A stretch of 64,000 nucleotides of DNA from Butyricimonas synergistica DSM 23225 (GTDB taxonomy: Bacteria > Bacteroidota > Bacteroidia > Bacteroidales > Marinifilaceae), in assembly GCF_000379665.1 (NCBI RefSeq), contig NZ_KB903372.1, positions 124,105 to 188,104 on the forward strand, given 5' to 3'. Every line of letters starts with the position of its first letter. Position 1 is the stretch's first letter. The position numbers and the translations under genes were made by a program. This document shows positions 26,601-34,318 of this stretch, one piece after another. The notes beneath the pieces are model-generated. The model was not told the DNA's origin. It did no database searches and saw only the letters and a list, made by a program, of their open reading frames with translations.

Positions 26601-27266
26601 CAGATGACGTTTGTCTATTCTTTGGTAACCCGTGATAACCACCTCTTCCATTTCTTCCACATCCTCTTCCATCACGACATTCAACTTCTTGCCCGGGGTA
26701 TATTTCACCTCCTGTCTTTTCATTCCCACGAAAGAGAACACGAAAGTCACCGTATCTTTCGGGATGGCAATCTTAAACTTACCCTCGATGTCAGACACGA
26801 CTCCGACACTTGTTCCCTTGATCAACACGGTCACCCCCGGAAGCGGTTCGCCCTTCTTGTCTTTTACCGTCCCAGACACGGATTTACTCTCCTTTTTCTT
26901 ATCATCATCTTTATTCGTGATATAGATGATGTCCTGTTCGAAAAAATAACGCAATGAAGTATTCTTGAATACCTCATCCAATACCTCCCGAACTGTTTTT
27001 CCACTTGCTTTCACGTCGAAAGCCTTCAAGTTCTTAACATGCTCTTCATTGTAAATGAAACGCAACCCTGTCTGTTTCCAAATTTCCTGACATAACGTGT
27101 TCACATCACACTTATGCAAGTCAAGGGAAACGACCTGCTCCTGCGAGTAACTGTTTGCCATTACCCCGGAAGCAAAAAAGAAACAAAAAATCATCAACAG
27201 TCGCATAATTTTCAAAGTCTTTGATTTTTTCACGCTAAAAACAGCGTATTTCCAATTAGATTTCAT
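23616..27266 (-). CDS. SusC/RagA-family TonB-dependent transporter with STN signalling domain
   Basis: A 1216-residue outer-membrane transporter: signal peptide (to about 42), STN domain (about 45-118, VNTLCQEIWKQTGLRFIYNEEHV), carboxypeptidase-regulatory-like domain (about 130-205, PGVTVLIKGTSVGVV), the EEVVITGYQRI link, a plug (about 220-350, DASATALYGTRAANGVIVITTKKG) and a 22-strand barrel to the C-terminal Phe. The STN domain should contact the FecR encoded upstream (27376-28527). With the susD 11 nt downstream it forms the import pair of this protease locus. A terminator and a candidate antisense small RNA separate it from fecR, so its own ECF-dependent promoter probably lies in 27267-27341. 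Confidence 0.95.
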   Translation of the reverse strand: MKSNWKYAVFSVKKSKTLKIMRLLMIFCFFFASGVMANSYSQEQVVSLDLHKCDVNTLCQEIWKQTGLRFIYNEEHVKNLKAFDVKASGKTVREVLDEVFKNTSLRYFFEQDIIYITNKDDDKKKESKSVSGTVKDKKGEPLPGVTVLIKGTSVGVVSDIEGKFKIAIPKDTVTFVFSFVGMKRQEVKYTPGKKLNVVMEEDVEEMEEVVITGYQRIDKRHLTSAVTTIKADDINVAGISTIDKMLEGHVPGMIFMQNSGQVGAAPKLRIRGSSTVLGSREPLWVLDGIILQDPVNVDPSQINDLDFVNLLGNAISGLNPDDIEQIDVLKDASATALYGTRAANGVIVITTKKGKVGPPSVSYSFTGSLSLRPRYTDREVNVMNSKERMAFSRELVEKGIKYLTLDSWVGYEAAIYDYWRGTKSYDEFQREVDRYETVNTNWFDLLTHDAFSHTHTLSLSGGSDNVRYYASIGYNDEHGVTNGEKNKRYSTNLNITANYNRFSARFGLQANVGERKYTPSEVNVLGYAFNTARTIPAYNEDGSLFYYKRIATTEEGSANRHDFNILNEIKNSSDDIRSNGFTLNTSVDYKFTDYLKTGLTLSYSASNTNEEMYRGENSFYGTSLREAGRTESGKVANYMPYGGELQLLDSRNNSYTVRLQVDFSKFLDEDRVHMLSASVGGELSSSRYRGFRQTRRCYLPERGESYAPVDISAYPIYAEWLANNADALGKRTNSLTNMISGYFTTSYSYKDRYVLTFNMRADASNKFGNKSNDKFLPIWAIAGRWNIKDDMFAARNWVDLLAMRVSFGYQGNMLDTQTPELIIRKGTMNTQFGKYESFVNSFPNPFLKWEKTSSLNVGIDFSFLNNTIKGTVSYYYKKTKDAFLNKTVSEINGVTNYMVNKGTIENQGWELGLNFVPFNPGGGTESFRWSIDPQIGQVLNKLIDKAINNRDKVVRDEVKYTDYLTGNVEIPGRPLDGFYSYKFNGLDPNDGRPMFHDIDLENKAEFEQMDKEEVFKRVMKYSGCRVPFLQGGISNKLSYKRFVLAFNFTYSLGSKIRLMKLYPNVDKSYGTIAPQPHENVRREFLKRWQKPGDENHTNIPGIVSGMAYQGTVVPWWQGNSYAFAANIWQMYDDSNVRVVSGDYLKLSSLSFRYLFAENLLKKFRLKSAYLEITGTNLFTISSKKLNGQDPATQSGTSNTINMSLRPTYSCRLNITF

Positions 27267-27273
27267 AAATTTG
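27266..27273 (+). promoter_or_regulatory. -7 box (TAAATTTG) reading against susC, overlapping its start codon
   Basis: TAAATTTG on the plus strand is a full match to TAnnTTTG and begins at the base that pairs with the A of the susC ATG. No convincing -33 element is seen. It would start a transcript near 27279 that is antisense to the susC leader. Confidence 0.35.
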
Positions 27274-27278
27274 TAGTT

Positions 27279-27374
27279 AAAGATTACACATAGTGAATAG
27301 GGATCCGCTTGCCAATGGACCTATTCATTTATCTTTCAAAAGGTGAAGATGGGGGAACATCTTCATCTTTTTTT
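27279..27374 (+). ncRNA. Candidate cis-encoded antisense small RNA in the susC leader
   Basis: On the plus strand a -7 box at 27266 is followed by an inverted repeat (GAATAGG 27295-27301, CCTATTC 27320-27326) and a strong rho-independent terminator (27342-27367 plus T7). The roughly 95-nt transcript would be fully antisense to the susC leader and has no ORF. The same arrangement occurs at the first fecR-susC junction (4711-4775). Expression is inferred only. Confidence 0.4.
27342..27374 (+). terminator. Strong rho-independent terminator between fecR and susC
   Basis: Arms GGTGAAGATG (27342-27351) and CATCTTCATC (27358-27367) pair over 10 bp with one G-U, loop GGGGAA, then T7 (27368-27374) on the plus strand. 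On the minus strand the hairpin lies just after the fecR stop codon but has only a weak U-tract (TTTT), so it looks built mainly for plus-strand transcripts. Confidence 0.75.
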
Positions 27375-27375
27375 A

Positions 27376-28527
27376 TTACAACTTACTTATAAATACAGTA
27401 TTTCCTTTCACATTAAAGCGAGCGTCCGATATCTTCTCGAAAGAACGGAACAACTCTTGTACATCCTTATATCGTTTCAAATTACCGGATAAATGCACAT
27501 CACACAATTCTCCGTTTTGATAAAACACTTCCAAACCATACCATCTACTCAATTTATCCATGATCGAACCTAAAGATTCGTTCCGGAAAATAAAATCTCC
27601 GTCTTTCCATGCCACATACGGCAATACATCCACGTCTTCTACCCTTATCCCATCCTTTGACTTATCAAATATACCTTTTTGATTCGGTTTTAACAACACT
27701 TCTTTCCCTCCTTGTTTCATTCCCACTGCCCCTGTCACGAGTACCGTTTCAACTCCCTCGTAAGTATTCACGTTGAACTCCGTTCCATACACCTTGACGG
27801 ACACATCTTCTACTTGTACAATAAAAGGAATCTCCTCATTCTTTGCCACATCGAAATAAGCCTCGCCTTTCAAATAAACCACTCGTTGTTTTCCATTAAA
27901 CCGCACCGGATAAAGAAGTTCTGTCTCGGCATTCAACCATACCCGTGTACCATCGGACAAGGTCAAATTAAATTCTCCCCCTCTCGGAACCAACAAACGG
28001 TTCATCATCTTCCCCAAATCTTTTTCCGTACCCTCTTTCTCTTGTGTAGACTGGTAAGAAACACTACCAGCCTCGCTCACTCGTACCGAAGTTCCGTCTT
28101 GTTCTTCCAACTGCCGGGCTATCTCTCCCATCTCGACCTTCTCCCCTGAAGACAACACCAAAACCGCCTGAGGCTTTCCCGGTTGGATGGTTTGCTCCAG
28201 TGCCACTTGCACCGGCTGCTCTCCCGTGTGCCACAAAAGAGCTCCACCCACACTCAGTGCCAATACCAGCACAGCCGCCACGCTGTACCAAATCCGCATA
28301 CCCAAACGCTTCTTCAACTTCCGCCGGAAAGAATTGAAATCCGGTTGTACCTCCCGGGCATATACCCCCCATCGCAATTCCAAATGCACTCGTTGGAACT
28401 CCCGGAAATACGCTCTATTGTGCTCATTCTCTTCTAACCACACCTCGACCTCCTTGCGTCCAGTGTCATCCGCTTCGTCAAGAAGGTACAAGAGTAATTT
28501 ATTATCGATTTCGTTTTGACCCATCAT
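27376..28527 (-). CDS. FecR-family anti-sigma factor
   Basis: A 383-residue anti-sigma factor, from the ATG at 28527 (MMGQNEIDNKLL); an upstream in-frame start at 28569 would add 14 residues and run almost into the sigma stop codon. The N-terminal cytoplasmic part (1-75) should bind the sigma factor, a membrane span follows (about 77-99, YSVAAVLVLALSVGGALLW), then a periplasmic FecR domain (about 180-270, RGGEFNLTLSDGTRVWLN and VYLKGEAYFDVAKN) and a C-terminal DUF4974-like domain (about 310-383, DKLSRWYGLEVFYQNG). The sigma gene ends 45 nt upstream and the STN-type susC follows 109 nt downstream, the standard order. Confidence 0.95.
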   Translation of the reverse strand: MMGQNEIDNKLLLYLLDEADDTGRKEVEVWLEENEHNRAYFREFQRVHLELRWGVYAREVQPDFNSFRRKLKKRLGMRIWYSVAAVLVLALSVGGALLWHTGEQPVQVALEQTIQPGKPQAVLVLSSGEKVEMGEIARQLEEQDGTSVRVSEAGSVSYQSTQEKEGTEKDLGKMMNRLLVPRGGEFNLTLSDGTRVWLNAETELLYPVRFNGKQRVVYLKGEAYFDVAKNEEIPFIVQVEDVSVKVYGTEFNVNTYEGVETVLVTGAVGMKQGGKEVLLKPNQKGIFDKSKDGIRVEDVDVLPYVAWKDGDFIFRNESLGSIMDKLSRWYGLEVFYQNGELCDVHLSGNLKRYKDVQELFRSFEKISDARFNVKGNTVFISKL

Positions 28528-28572
28528 AGTCTTGAATTTTCTTACAACTATAATACAGTTCAAAAGCAAAAA

Positions 28573-29157
28573 TCATTGACTCGAAAGTAAACTTTTTTCA
28601 AGAAAAAATAAATACACGGCAATTTCATCCTTATTTTCAGCTTGTTGCCGCAATGTTTTTAACGCTTTTACCAGAAGAGAATTAACAGTGGCGACCGAAA
28701 TACCCAATTCTTCGGCAACTTCCTTGTATTTCATGCCTTTTAAATACACGCACCGAATAATTTCCTGCGTGCGGGGAGGTAATTTCTCGATCTCTGCCTC
28801 TATCCGCCTAAATACCTCATCCTCAAAACTATCATATTCTTCCCACGGACTCTCGTAACGAGCCACGTCACAAGCTCGTGCCAATGGATCAATTTTATCC
28901 AACTGATTCAAGGACAAATTCCGTACGGAAGTAAACAAGTAAGATTTCAAAGTATCAGGCAACAAATTATCCGCAAGCGACTTCTCCCACAACTTCACGA
29001 AAAAATCTTGCACCACATCCTCCGCACGCTGCGTATCATGTAAAAAAGTAGCCCCCCAAACCACCAACGGCTTGTAGTATTCCTTGAAGAGAAGTTCCAT
29101 CCCGCCTATCTTCCGCACCTTCAACAATGCGCAAATCTCTTGGTCTATCGCTCGCAT
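28573..29157 (-). CDS. ECF RNA polymerase sigma factor controlling the protease locus
   Basis: A 194-residue sigma factor from the ATG at 29157; an in-frame GTG at 29172 is possible but lies only about 5 nt after the likely transcription start. Region 2 is at about 22-90 (LLFKEYYKPLVVWGATFLHD, then VVQDFFVKLWEKS), region 4 at about 125-180 (LPPRTQEIIRCVYLKGMKYKEVAEELGISVATVNSLLVKALKTLR). With fecR (next gene) and the STN-type susC it forms a cell-surface signalling chain: ligand binding at SusC frees sigma, which then transcribes the susC operon. Its -7 box at 29182-29189 is of the housekeeping type. Confidence 0.94.
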   Translation of the reverse strand: MRAIDQEICALLKVRKIGGMELLFKEYYKPLVVWGATFLHDTQRAEDVVQDFFVKLWEKSLADNLLPDTLKSYLFTSVRNLSLNQLDKIDPLARACDVARYESPWEEYDSFEDEVFRRIEAEIEKLPPRTQEIIRCVYLKGMKYKEVAEELGISVATVNSLLVKALKTLRQQAENKDEIAVYLFFLEKSLLSSQ

Positions 29158-29181
29158 ATCTATTTCTTGCACTTGGAATTA

Positions 29182-29189
29182 CAAATATA
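29182..29189 (-). promoter_or_regulatory. -7 box (TATATTTG) for the sigma-fecR unit
   Basis: The minus strand reads TATATTTG, a full match to TAnnTTTG. Transcription would start near 29176, leaving a leader of about 18 nt before the ATG at 29157. This supports that start over the GTG at 29172. Confidence 0.55.
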
Positions 29190-29214
29190 GAGGATTTTTA
29201 CTCTCTATCGTCGC

Positions 29215-29823
29215 CTAATGTCGCAAAAGTTGCTGAATAAATACTTGTAACAATCCGGGTTCCAATAATATCGGGAAAACAAACCCGTATACAGCCCCGT
29301 AAAAGTGAGCGTTATGATTGATGTTATCCCCTCCTCGTTTCGCCATATACTGGCAATACCATAAATAAACGAAACCGAACACGATGCCAGGAATAGGAAT
29401 TGCCGCAAATAAATAAATTTTATCCCAAGGATTCAAAAATATAGCGGTAAACAACACGGCGGACACGGCTCCCGAAGCCCCGATAGAAGTGTAATAACGA
29501 TTATCCCGGTATTTCCACAAGTCATAGAGCGAAGCCGCTATCATTCCCCCGAAATAGAGAAGTATAAAACTGCCCCCGCTAAATCCCATGTACGAGAAAG
29601 CCTTTTCCACGTATTGCCCGAAAGAAAGAAACGTGAACATATTCACGAACAAATGCACCCAATCCGCATGCACAAAACCGTGAGAAATAATACGGTACCA
29701 CTCGTTAGCGTGTACCATCCGATAAGGCGAATAAGACAACTTGTTAAACAACGAACCGTTGTTAAAACAAGCTATCGATACCACCACCGTGGCTATAAGT
29801 ATAGCATAAGTTATCATATCCAA
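29215..29823 (-). CDS. Rhomboid-family intramembrane serine protease
   Basis: A 202-residue protein with about six membrane helices. The catalytic dyad is Ser117 in GASGA and His173 in the AHFYGAVYG segment of the last core helix; the HLFVNMFTF motif (57-65) supplies the oxyanion-site His/Asn. Rhomboids cut transmembrane helices near the membrane surface; the substrate is unknown. It is the last gene of a three-gene unit with two L,D-transpeptidases (gaps 5 and 14 nt), so a role in envelope maintenance is plausible. At about 200 residues it is the short bacterial form with no extra domains. Confidence 0.93.
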   Translation of the reverse strand: MDMITYAILIATVVVSIACFNNGSLFNKLSYSPYRMVHANEWYRIISHGFVHADWVHLFVNMFTFLSFGQYVEKAFSYMGFSGGSFILLYFGGMIAASLYDLWKYRDNRYYTSIGASGAVSAVLFTAIFLNPWDKIYLFAAIPIPGIVFGFVYLWYCQYMAKRGGDNINHNAHFYGAVYGFVFPILLEPGLLQVFIQQLLRH

Positions 29824-29837
29824 TATTTAAAATTAAA

Positions 29838-30548
29838 TCACATCCTATTCACGAGATCACTTTTACGATCCGATTCTCCTGCAAAAACAGTCCGGTCGGC
29901 ATACGTCTTATCGTCCCCGTGAATATATAAAAGTGTTCCTCCCTTTATCGTATCTATAATTTGTTTGCTCACTGCCAGAGGCAATGCCGGACATCCCAAG
30001 CTACGCCCCAAACGCCCGCATGACCGGATCGTGGAAGGGTCGGCATAAGCAGCCCCATGCATCACGATCGCTCTTTCCTTTGCCTTATCATTTATGCCTT
30101 TCTCCAACCCGTCAAGCACCAGCGAGTACCCGTTCTTTCCGTAATACGTGTTCTCCGTCCGGTAAAACCCAAGCGAGCTCTTGTAAGAACCCTCTCGGTT
30201 GGAAAATGAAGTAGCGTACTTGCCCCCGCTATTACGCCCGTGCGATACGTAAGACACATACATCAGCTTCTTCAGTGTCAAATTAATCACGTACAAACGT
30301 TTTTCGGTTGAAGGTTTCGAGAAATCTATCAGCGTAAGAATATCTTTTGCCAAAGAATCCGTTTGATTGAATCCGGCAACAGCCCGTTCAAAAACGACGT
30401 AATCCACGATCCCCTCCAACCCAATTTCATGATAAAGAGTCCGGCTATTCATAGGCACGTGCTTCTCTGACGCAACACCGGACAGTGTCCCCCCACAAAT
30501 AAAACCGATAACAAGAAGCATGAACAATGCACGCATAAAAAACATCAT
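29838..30548 (-). CDS. Murein L,D-transpeptidase catalytic domain protein (YkuD-like, second type)
   Basis: A 236-residue secreted protein (signal peptide about 1-26). The catalytic stretch near residues 165-195 reads HGAAYADPSTIRSCGRLGRSLGCPALP, with the His and Cys expected for YkuD-like cysteine transpeptidases of the compact Bacteroidetes type; upstream SHGRNSGGKYATSFSNREGSYKSSLGFYRT is also typical. Members rework peptidoglycan cross-links or attach proteins to the cell wall. Two Cys lie in the motif; the second, in GCPALP, is the likely nucleophile. It follows another L,D-transpeptidase by 5 nt and precedes a rhomboid protease. Confidence 0.9.
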   Translation of the reverse strand: MMFFMRALFMLLVIGFICGGTLSGVASEKHVPMNSRTLYHEIGLEGIVDYVVFERAVAGFNQTDSLAKDILTLIDFSKPSTEKRLYVINLTLKKLMYVSYVSHGRNSGGKYATSFSNREGSYKSSLGFYRTENTYYGKNGYSLVLDGLEKGINDKAKERAIVMHGAAYADPSTIRSCGRLGRSLGCPALPLAVSKQIIDTIKGGTLLYIHGDDKTYADRTVFAGESDRKSDLVNRM

Positions 30549-30553
30549 TTACA

Positions 30554-31471
30554 TCAATCAAACACGATTACCAAAGTATTTTCCACCTCCGCCCAATCAT
30601 ACATGAACTTGGCATGCGACGTGGCATTTCTCACGCACATATGTGACCGAGGCGTTGTCCCGAGCGTCCAACTGAACTCCACCAGCTCGTGGTGCGGATA
30701 GTTCACCGGAACACCATGTAAATAAGCTCCTCCAGTAAAACGGATAGCGTATGGTGCAAATCCACCTTTTTCATCCGATCCGTCCTTCAAGAATAACATT
30801 TCCGTCAATTTCCGTTGAATGAAATAAATCCCCGGAGGTGTCGGTTGCTGATAAGGCGGTCTGTTAGCTCCCGTTGTAATTGGGTTCATACTTCTCACCA
30901 ACCACGTGTCTCCATCTTGTTCCAAAGTTGCAATATTCTGGTTCGTTCGGTCAACAAATATAACTTTTTTAATTGAAAGAGGTCCTATCAGCTTCATGTA
31001 TTTTTTAGGCACGTGCCACACGCCCCCGAAAGTAGCCGGGATAATCTGGAAATAATCGGCGCTATCACTGATCACGGAAACGTATGCCCCATCCTGCCCG
31101 TAACGGAACGGCATCTTCACGTCATCCAAGCGATACAAGGGTATTCCTTGATAACGGTTCACCCCGAAAGTATCTCGGATCTGCCCATATTTATCGGTTA
31201 CATACTTTTCCGTCAAGGGAGCCTCCCCATTCCTGTTTTTATAATTCATCAACACCCCGTACCCGTCATTTCGTTCTTGAAAAGCCTCAAGGGAATCCAA
31301 AAATACCGTAATCTTATCCCATTGGAAACGTCGTTTCTGTTTCCCGTACTTGTACGTATCCGCCAAGGTATGTTGGTCATACAACAACTTCTTCTTTATC
31401 CCCTCGGCATTCCCTTCTACCCCCAACCACGTAAAAAGTAGAACCAAACCGTAACGTATCATCCAAGTCAT
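30554..31471 (-). CDS. L,D-transpeptidase (YkuD family)
   Basis: A 305-residue secreted protein (signal about 1-23, ending VEGNAEG). The YkuD domain is in the C-terminal half: NITTLEQDG-like strands, PTPPGIYFIQRK (about 200), GGAYLHGVPVNY with the catalytic His, and TPRSHMCVRN with the likely nucleophile Cys279. The motif is SHMC, where most family members have SHGC. These enzymes make 3-3 peptidoglycan cross-links or anchor lipoproteins. It starts the three-gene unit that ends in the rhomboid gene. No signature of substrate choice is visible. Confidence 0.9.
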   Translation of the reverse strand: MTWMIRYGLVLLFTWLGVEGNAEGIKKKLLYDQHTLADTYKYGKQKRRFQWDKITVFLDSLEAFQERNDGYGVLMNYKNRNGEAPLTEKYVTDKYGQIRDTFGVNRYQGIPLYRLDDVKMPFRYGQDGAYVSVISDSADYFQIIPATFGGVWHVPKKYMKLIGPLSIKKVIFVDRTNQNIATLEQDGDTWLVRSMNPITTGANRPPYQQPTPPGIYFIQRKLTEMLFLKDGSDEKGGFAPYAIRFTGGAYLHGVPVNYPHHELVEFSWTLGTTPRSHMCVRNATSHAKFMYDWAEVENTLVIVFD

Positions 31472-31543
31472 ATTCTTTCAACATTAACATTCAAATGATA
31501 ATACGTCAAAAAATACGTTTTGTTTTACGAGCGGCTAACCCTA

Positions 31544-32824
31544 TTATGAACCCGAAACGTGAAAAAAGCAGGTAAACTGATGCATTTCCTCTACATAGTC
31601 ATATTCTATCTTCCAACCATGGAATTTGCATATCTGGTACACGATAGATAATCCCAACCCATTTCCTTTTCTCTCTTCCGTGTTCCGGTTAAATCGTTGG
31701 AATATTTTCTGCCTGTCAAGTTCCATCTTCTTGCCCGTATTCCGGATTAAAAGATAATCTTTCGTGCCCGTTATCCATACATCGCCATCTCGATAATTAT
31801 GGCGGATAGCATTCACCAGCAGGTTGGTGACTAAACTTTCCAGTAATGTTTTATTTGCGATGAATAACATCCCCGCCTCAAGGGTAAGCGAGATCGTTAT
31901 CTTATTGCTTTCCGCTAAAAATCCGACACCATCGATCAAAGCTTTCAACATCCCGGTAAAATCAATTTCTTCCATTTCCCGGAATTGCGAATTATCAATT
32001 TTAGCCAGCAATAAAAGATTCTTATTTAACCGGGTCAGCCGGAAAGAAACCGAATACAATGATTGAATAATATTCATCTGGTTCTCTGTTATATCCGGTT
32101 GTTGTAAAAGCATATCCAACTGGGATTGAAAAACAGCCAACGGGGTTTGTAGCTCGTGCGAGGCATTTTCTATAAACTGCTTTTGCCGCGTGTACACTTG
32201 CACGTTGTTAGCGATCAAATTGGCAAGTAGCCGATTCAGTCTCGTGAACTCGGCTATATCATTCTTTTTGAACACGGGAACATTCCCTTCATCCAAATGA
32301 AATGATTCTATTTTTTGAAGTGAATCGTAAAACGGACGCCACAACCTTTTAGAAACAAACTTCTGAAAGATTGTGAAGGAAATTAACAACAAGAAAAAGA
32401 ATAGACTATATATCGAGACAAGAGTCCTTGTCAAATCCTTCGGTTCAATCATCGGGATACGGGATACAAGCAGGTAGGGCTCTCCTTCCAGTTCTATTTT
32501 CCGGTACAATACACGATAATCCACATCATGCCCTTCCGCCTTGTTGTAAAAAGGAACTTGCACACACTTATCCAAGGGGCAGTTTGCCGAATAAAGAATA
32601 ATTTGCAAGTCTTCATTATACTGATTCCACAACTCGATTCCATCCGGAAAAAAAGACAATAATCTGTCCTCAATAAACTCATCACTCCTGAACAAGATCA
32701 ATTCATCCAGATCTTTCATGTAAAAAAACTCCATGACATAATAAAACAAAGGAGCCGAGCATCCCAATACGATCGTAGCGTAAACAAAAAACTGTACCAA
32801 GCTTTTGTTTAAAAGTTTTTTCAT
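31544..32824 (-). CDS. Two-component sensor histidine kinase
   Basis: A 426-residue kinase from the ATG at 32824, which overlaps the stop of the response-regulator gene as ATGA; longer starts run into that gene. Membrane spans lie at about 12-32 and 135-155, with a periplasmic sensor of about 100 residues between them containing two Cys (82 and 87). The HisKA box FIENASHELQTP has the phospho-acceptor His223. The ATPase domain ends with GNGLGLSIVYQICKFHGW. It pairs with the OmpR-type regulator upstream. The signal cannot be read from the sequence; the periplasmic domain matches nothing I recognise. Confidence 0.94.
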   Translation of the reverse strand: MKKLLNKSLVQFFVYATIVLGCSAPLFYYVMEFFYMKDLDELILFRSDEFIEDRLLSFFPDGIELWNQYNEDLQIILYSANCPLDKCVQVPFYNKAEGHDVDYRVLYRKIELEGEPYLLVSRIPMIEPKDLTRTLVSIYSLFFFLLLISFTIFQKFVSKRLWRPFYDSLQKIESFHLDEGNVPVFKKNDIAEFTRLNRLLANLIANNVQVYTRQKQFIENASHELQTPLAVFQSQLDMLLQQPDITENQMNIIQSLYSVSFRLTRLNKNLLLLAKIDNSQFREMEEIDFTGMLKALIDGVGFLAESNKITISLTLEAGMLFIANKTLLESLVTNLLVNAIRHNYRDGDVWITGTKDYLLIRNTGKKMELDRQKIFQRFNRNTEERKGNGLGLSIVYQICKFHGWKIEYDYVEEMHQFTCFFHVSGS

Positions 32825-33495
32825 TCTACCCATTGATACCCTGTTCCATACATTGTACGTATACAATTCAAGCAACCTGCATCACCCAATTTAGACTTCA
32901 GGTTTTTAATATGCGCATAAACAAAATTGTGATTATCGAACATATCCGCCATATCCCCAGACAAATGTTCGGCAATGGCATTCTTGGATACTACCCGATT
33001 GCAGTTGCCAATTAAAAATAAAAGAAGATCATATTCGGATTTGGTGAGAACAATGATTGTATCTCTCACCTTTACCGCTTTTGACAAAAGATCGATCTCC
33101 ACCTCATTTGATTTCAATATATTGTTGCTGGAAAAACTCTGTCTTCGCAACAAGGCGTAAACACGGATACTAAGTTCTGACAGAGAAAAAGGTTTCGCGA
33201 GATAATCATCCGCCCCCTCTTTCAGCCCTTTTATTTTATCATCCAGAGAATCACGTGCAGAAATAATAATGACTCCACTCCTAATATCTTTTCGCTTTAT
33301 TTCATCCAAAAGCTTCATGCCATCTCCATCCGGAAGATTCAAGTCAAGCAATATGCAATCATACTGGTATAACATGAGCTTTTCTGTCGCGTCATTATAA
33401 TTAAATACCTGTTCGCAGAGATAGTTATCCGCTTCCAAGTATTTCTTTATATTTCCGGACAATTCACGTTCATCCTCGATAACTAGTATTTTCAT
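32821..33495 (-). CDS. OmpR/PhoB-family response regulator
   Basis: A 224-residue regulator: receiver domain (1-115) with phospho-acceptor Asp51 in ILLDLNLPDGDG and a conserved Lys in YLAKPFSLSEL, and a winged-helix DNA-binding domain (about 128-224, VLTKSEYDLLLFLIGNCNRVVSKNAIAEHL and YAHIKNLKSKL ... MYGTGYQWVE). Its stop overlaps the kinase start (ATGA), so the pair is translationally coupled. It lies 15 nt after the EamA gene, which is probably in the same transcript. Confidence 0.95.
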   Translation of the reverse strand: MKILVIEDERELSGNIKKYLEADNYLCEQVFNYNDATEKLMLYQYDCILLDLNLPDGDGMKLLDEIKRKDIRSGVIIISARDSLDDKIKGLKEGADDYLAKPFSLSELSIRVYALLRRQSFSSNNILKSNEVEIDLLSKAVKVRDTIIVLTKSEYDLLLFLIGNCNRVVSKNAIAEHLSGDMADMFDNHNFVYAHIKNLKSKLGDAGCLNCIRTMYGTGYQWVE

Positions 33496-33510
33496 TACCC
33501 GCGTATAATA

Positions 33511-33930
33511 TCATTTACCAATCAATAAAACAATTGAACCACTCGCAATAAGTCCCACTCCAAGCAAAACTTTCCAGCTAAAAGGTTCTTTCAAAATAAT
33601 AAAAGAAAGAATAACGGTAAATACCACGCTCAATTTATCGATAGGAACCACTTTCGAGGCTTCTCCCAACTGCAATGCCTTAAAATAAAACAACCATGAC
33701 AAACCTGTCGCAACTCCCGATAACACAAGAAACAACCAATTTCCCCGGGTCAGTTCCTTTATGCCATTTATCTGGTTACCGGCAAAAACGATTCCCCATG
33801 TAATCAACAATATAACACATGTACGTATGGCTGTAGCCAAATCGGAATTTATATTTTTCACCCCGATTTTCGCGAATATTGCGGTCAGAGCGGCAAAAAG
33901 AGCGGATAATAAAGCGTAATATTTCCACAT
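33511..33930 (-). CDS. Half-size EamA/DMT-family transporter
   Basis: A 139-residue integral membrane protein from the ATG at 33930 (MWKYYALLSALFAALTAIFAKIG); the frame runs 11 codons further upstream without support. It has five predicted helices and one EamA domain, with the C-terminal KEPFSWKVLLGVGLIASGSIVLL typical of the family. Single-domain members work as dimers, moving small metabolites or drugs. It is the first gene of a unit with an OmpR-type regulator and kinase (gap 15 nt), preceded by a -7 box at 33987-33994. Confidence 0.88.
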   Translation of the reverse strand: MWKYYALLSALFAALTAIFAKIGVKNINSDLATAIRTCVILLITWGIVFAGNQINGIKELTRGNWLFLVLSGVATGLSWLFYFKALQLGEASKVVPIDKLSVVFTVILSFIILKEPFSWKVLLGVGLIASGSIVLLIGK

Positions 33931-33986
33931 GATTCTGAATTTAGAAAACTTGTTTTTAAACACCTGTACTCTTCAGGATTATATCT

Positions 33987-33994
33987 CAAATATA
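33987..33994 (-). promoter_or_regulatory. -7 box (TATATTTG) for the EamA/two-component unit
   Basis: The minus strand reads TATATTTG, a full match to TAnnTTTG, 57 nt upstream of the ATG at 33930. Confidence 0.5.
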
Positions 33995-34105
33995 TAAACA
34001 AATATCACAAATGATTCTGTATAAAATTTGAATTCCCGCCAAAACAAGATATTTTATCCATATTCAAAATTTCTGCAAAATCTGCCTGTAGTTTTCCTGA
34101 AAAAA

Positions 34106-34318
34106 ATGCTTGAACGATTATTACCTGTTGAAAAAGATCTCTTTTTTCTCATAAATGGAACACATAACACTTATTCCAACGCTATCATGTGGCTATATTC
34201 CGGTATGCCCGTGTGGCTACCTTTGATTGTCTTTTCCCTTTTCATGTTAGTTTACAAGACAAATTGGAAAATCTGGCTACCGATCATCTTAGGTTCACTA
34301 TTAATCCCACGATCATGA
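34106..34318 (+). pseudogene. Truncated PAP2-family phosphatase (N-terminal fragment)
   Basis: A 70-codon frame from the ATG at 34106 reads MLERLLPVEKDLFFLINGTHNTYSNAI and a first membrane helix WLYSGMPVWLPLIVFSLFMLV, the start of a Bacteroidetes PAP2 phosphatase, and then stops after KIWLPIILGSLL, before any of the three catalytic motifs. Its stop codon overlaps the start of the next gene as ATGA. It is most simply a remnant left by deletion; a functional small membrane protein cannot be excluded. Confidence 0.6.

Noticed and set aside
34189..34314. Longer start for the PAP2 gene
   Set aside because: The added 42 residues precede a perfect signal peptide and overlap the truncated PAP2 frame; the ATG at 34315 fits better.
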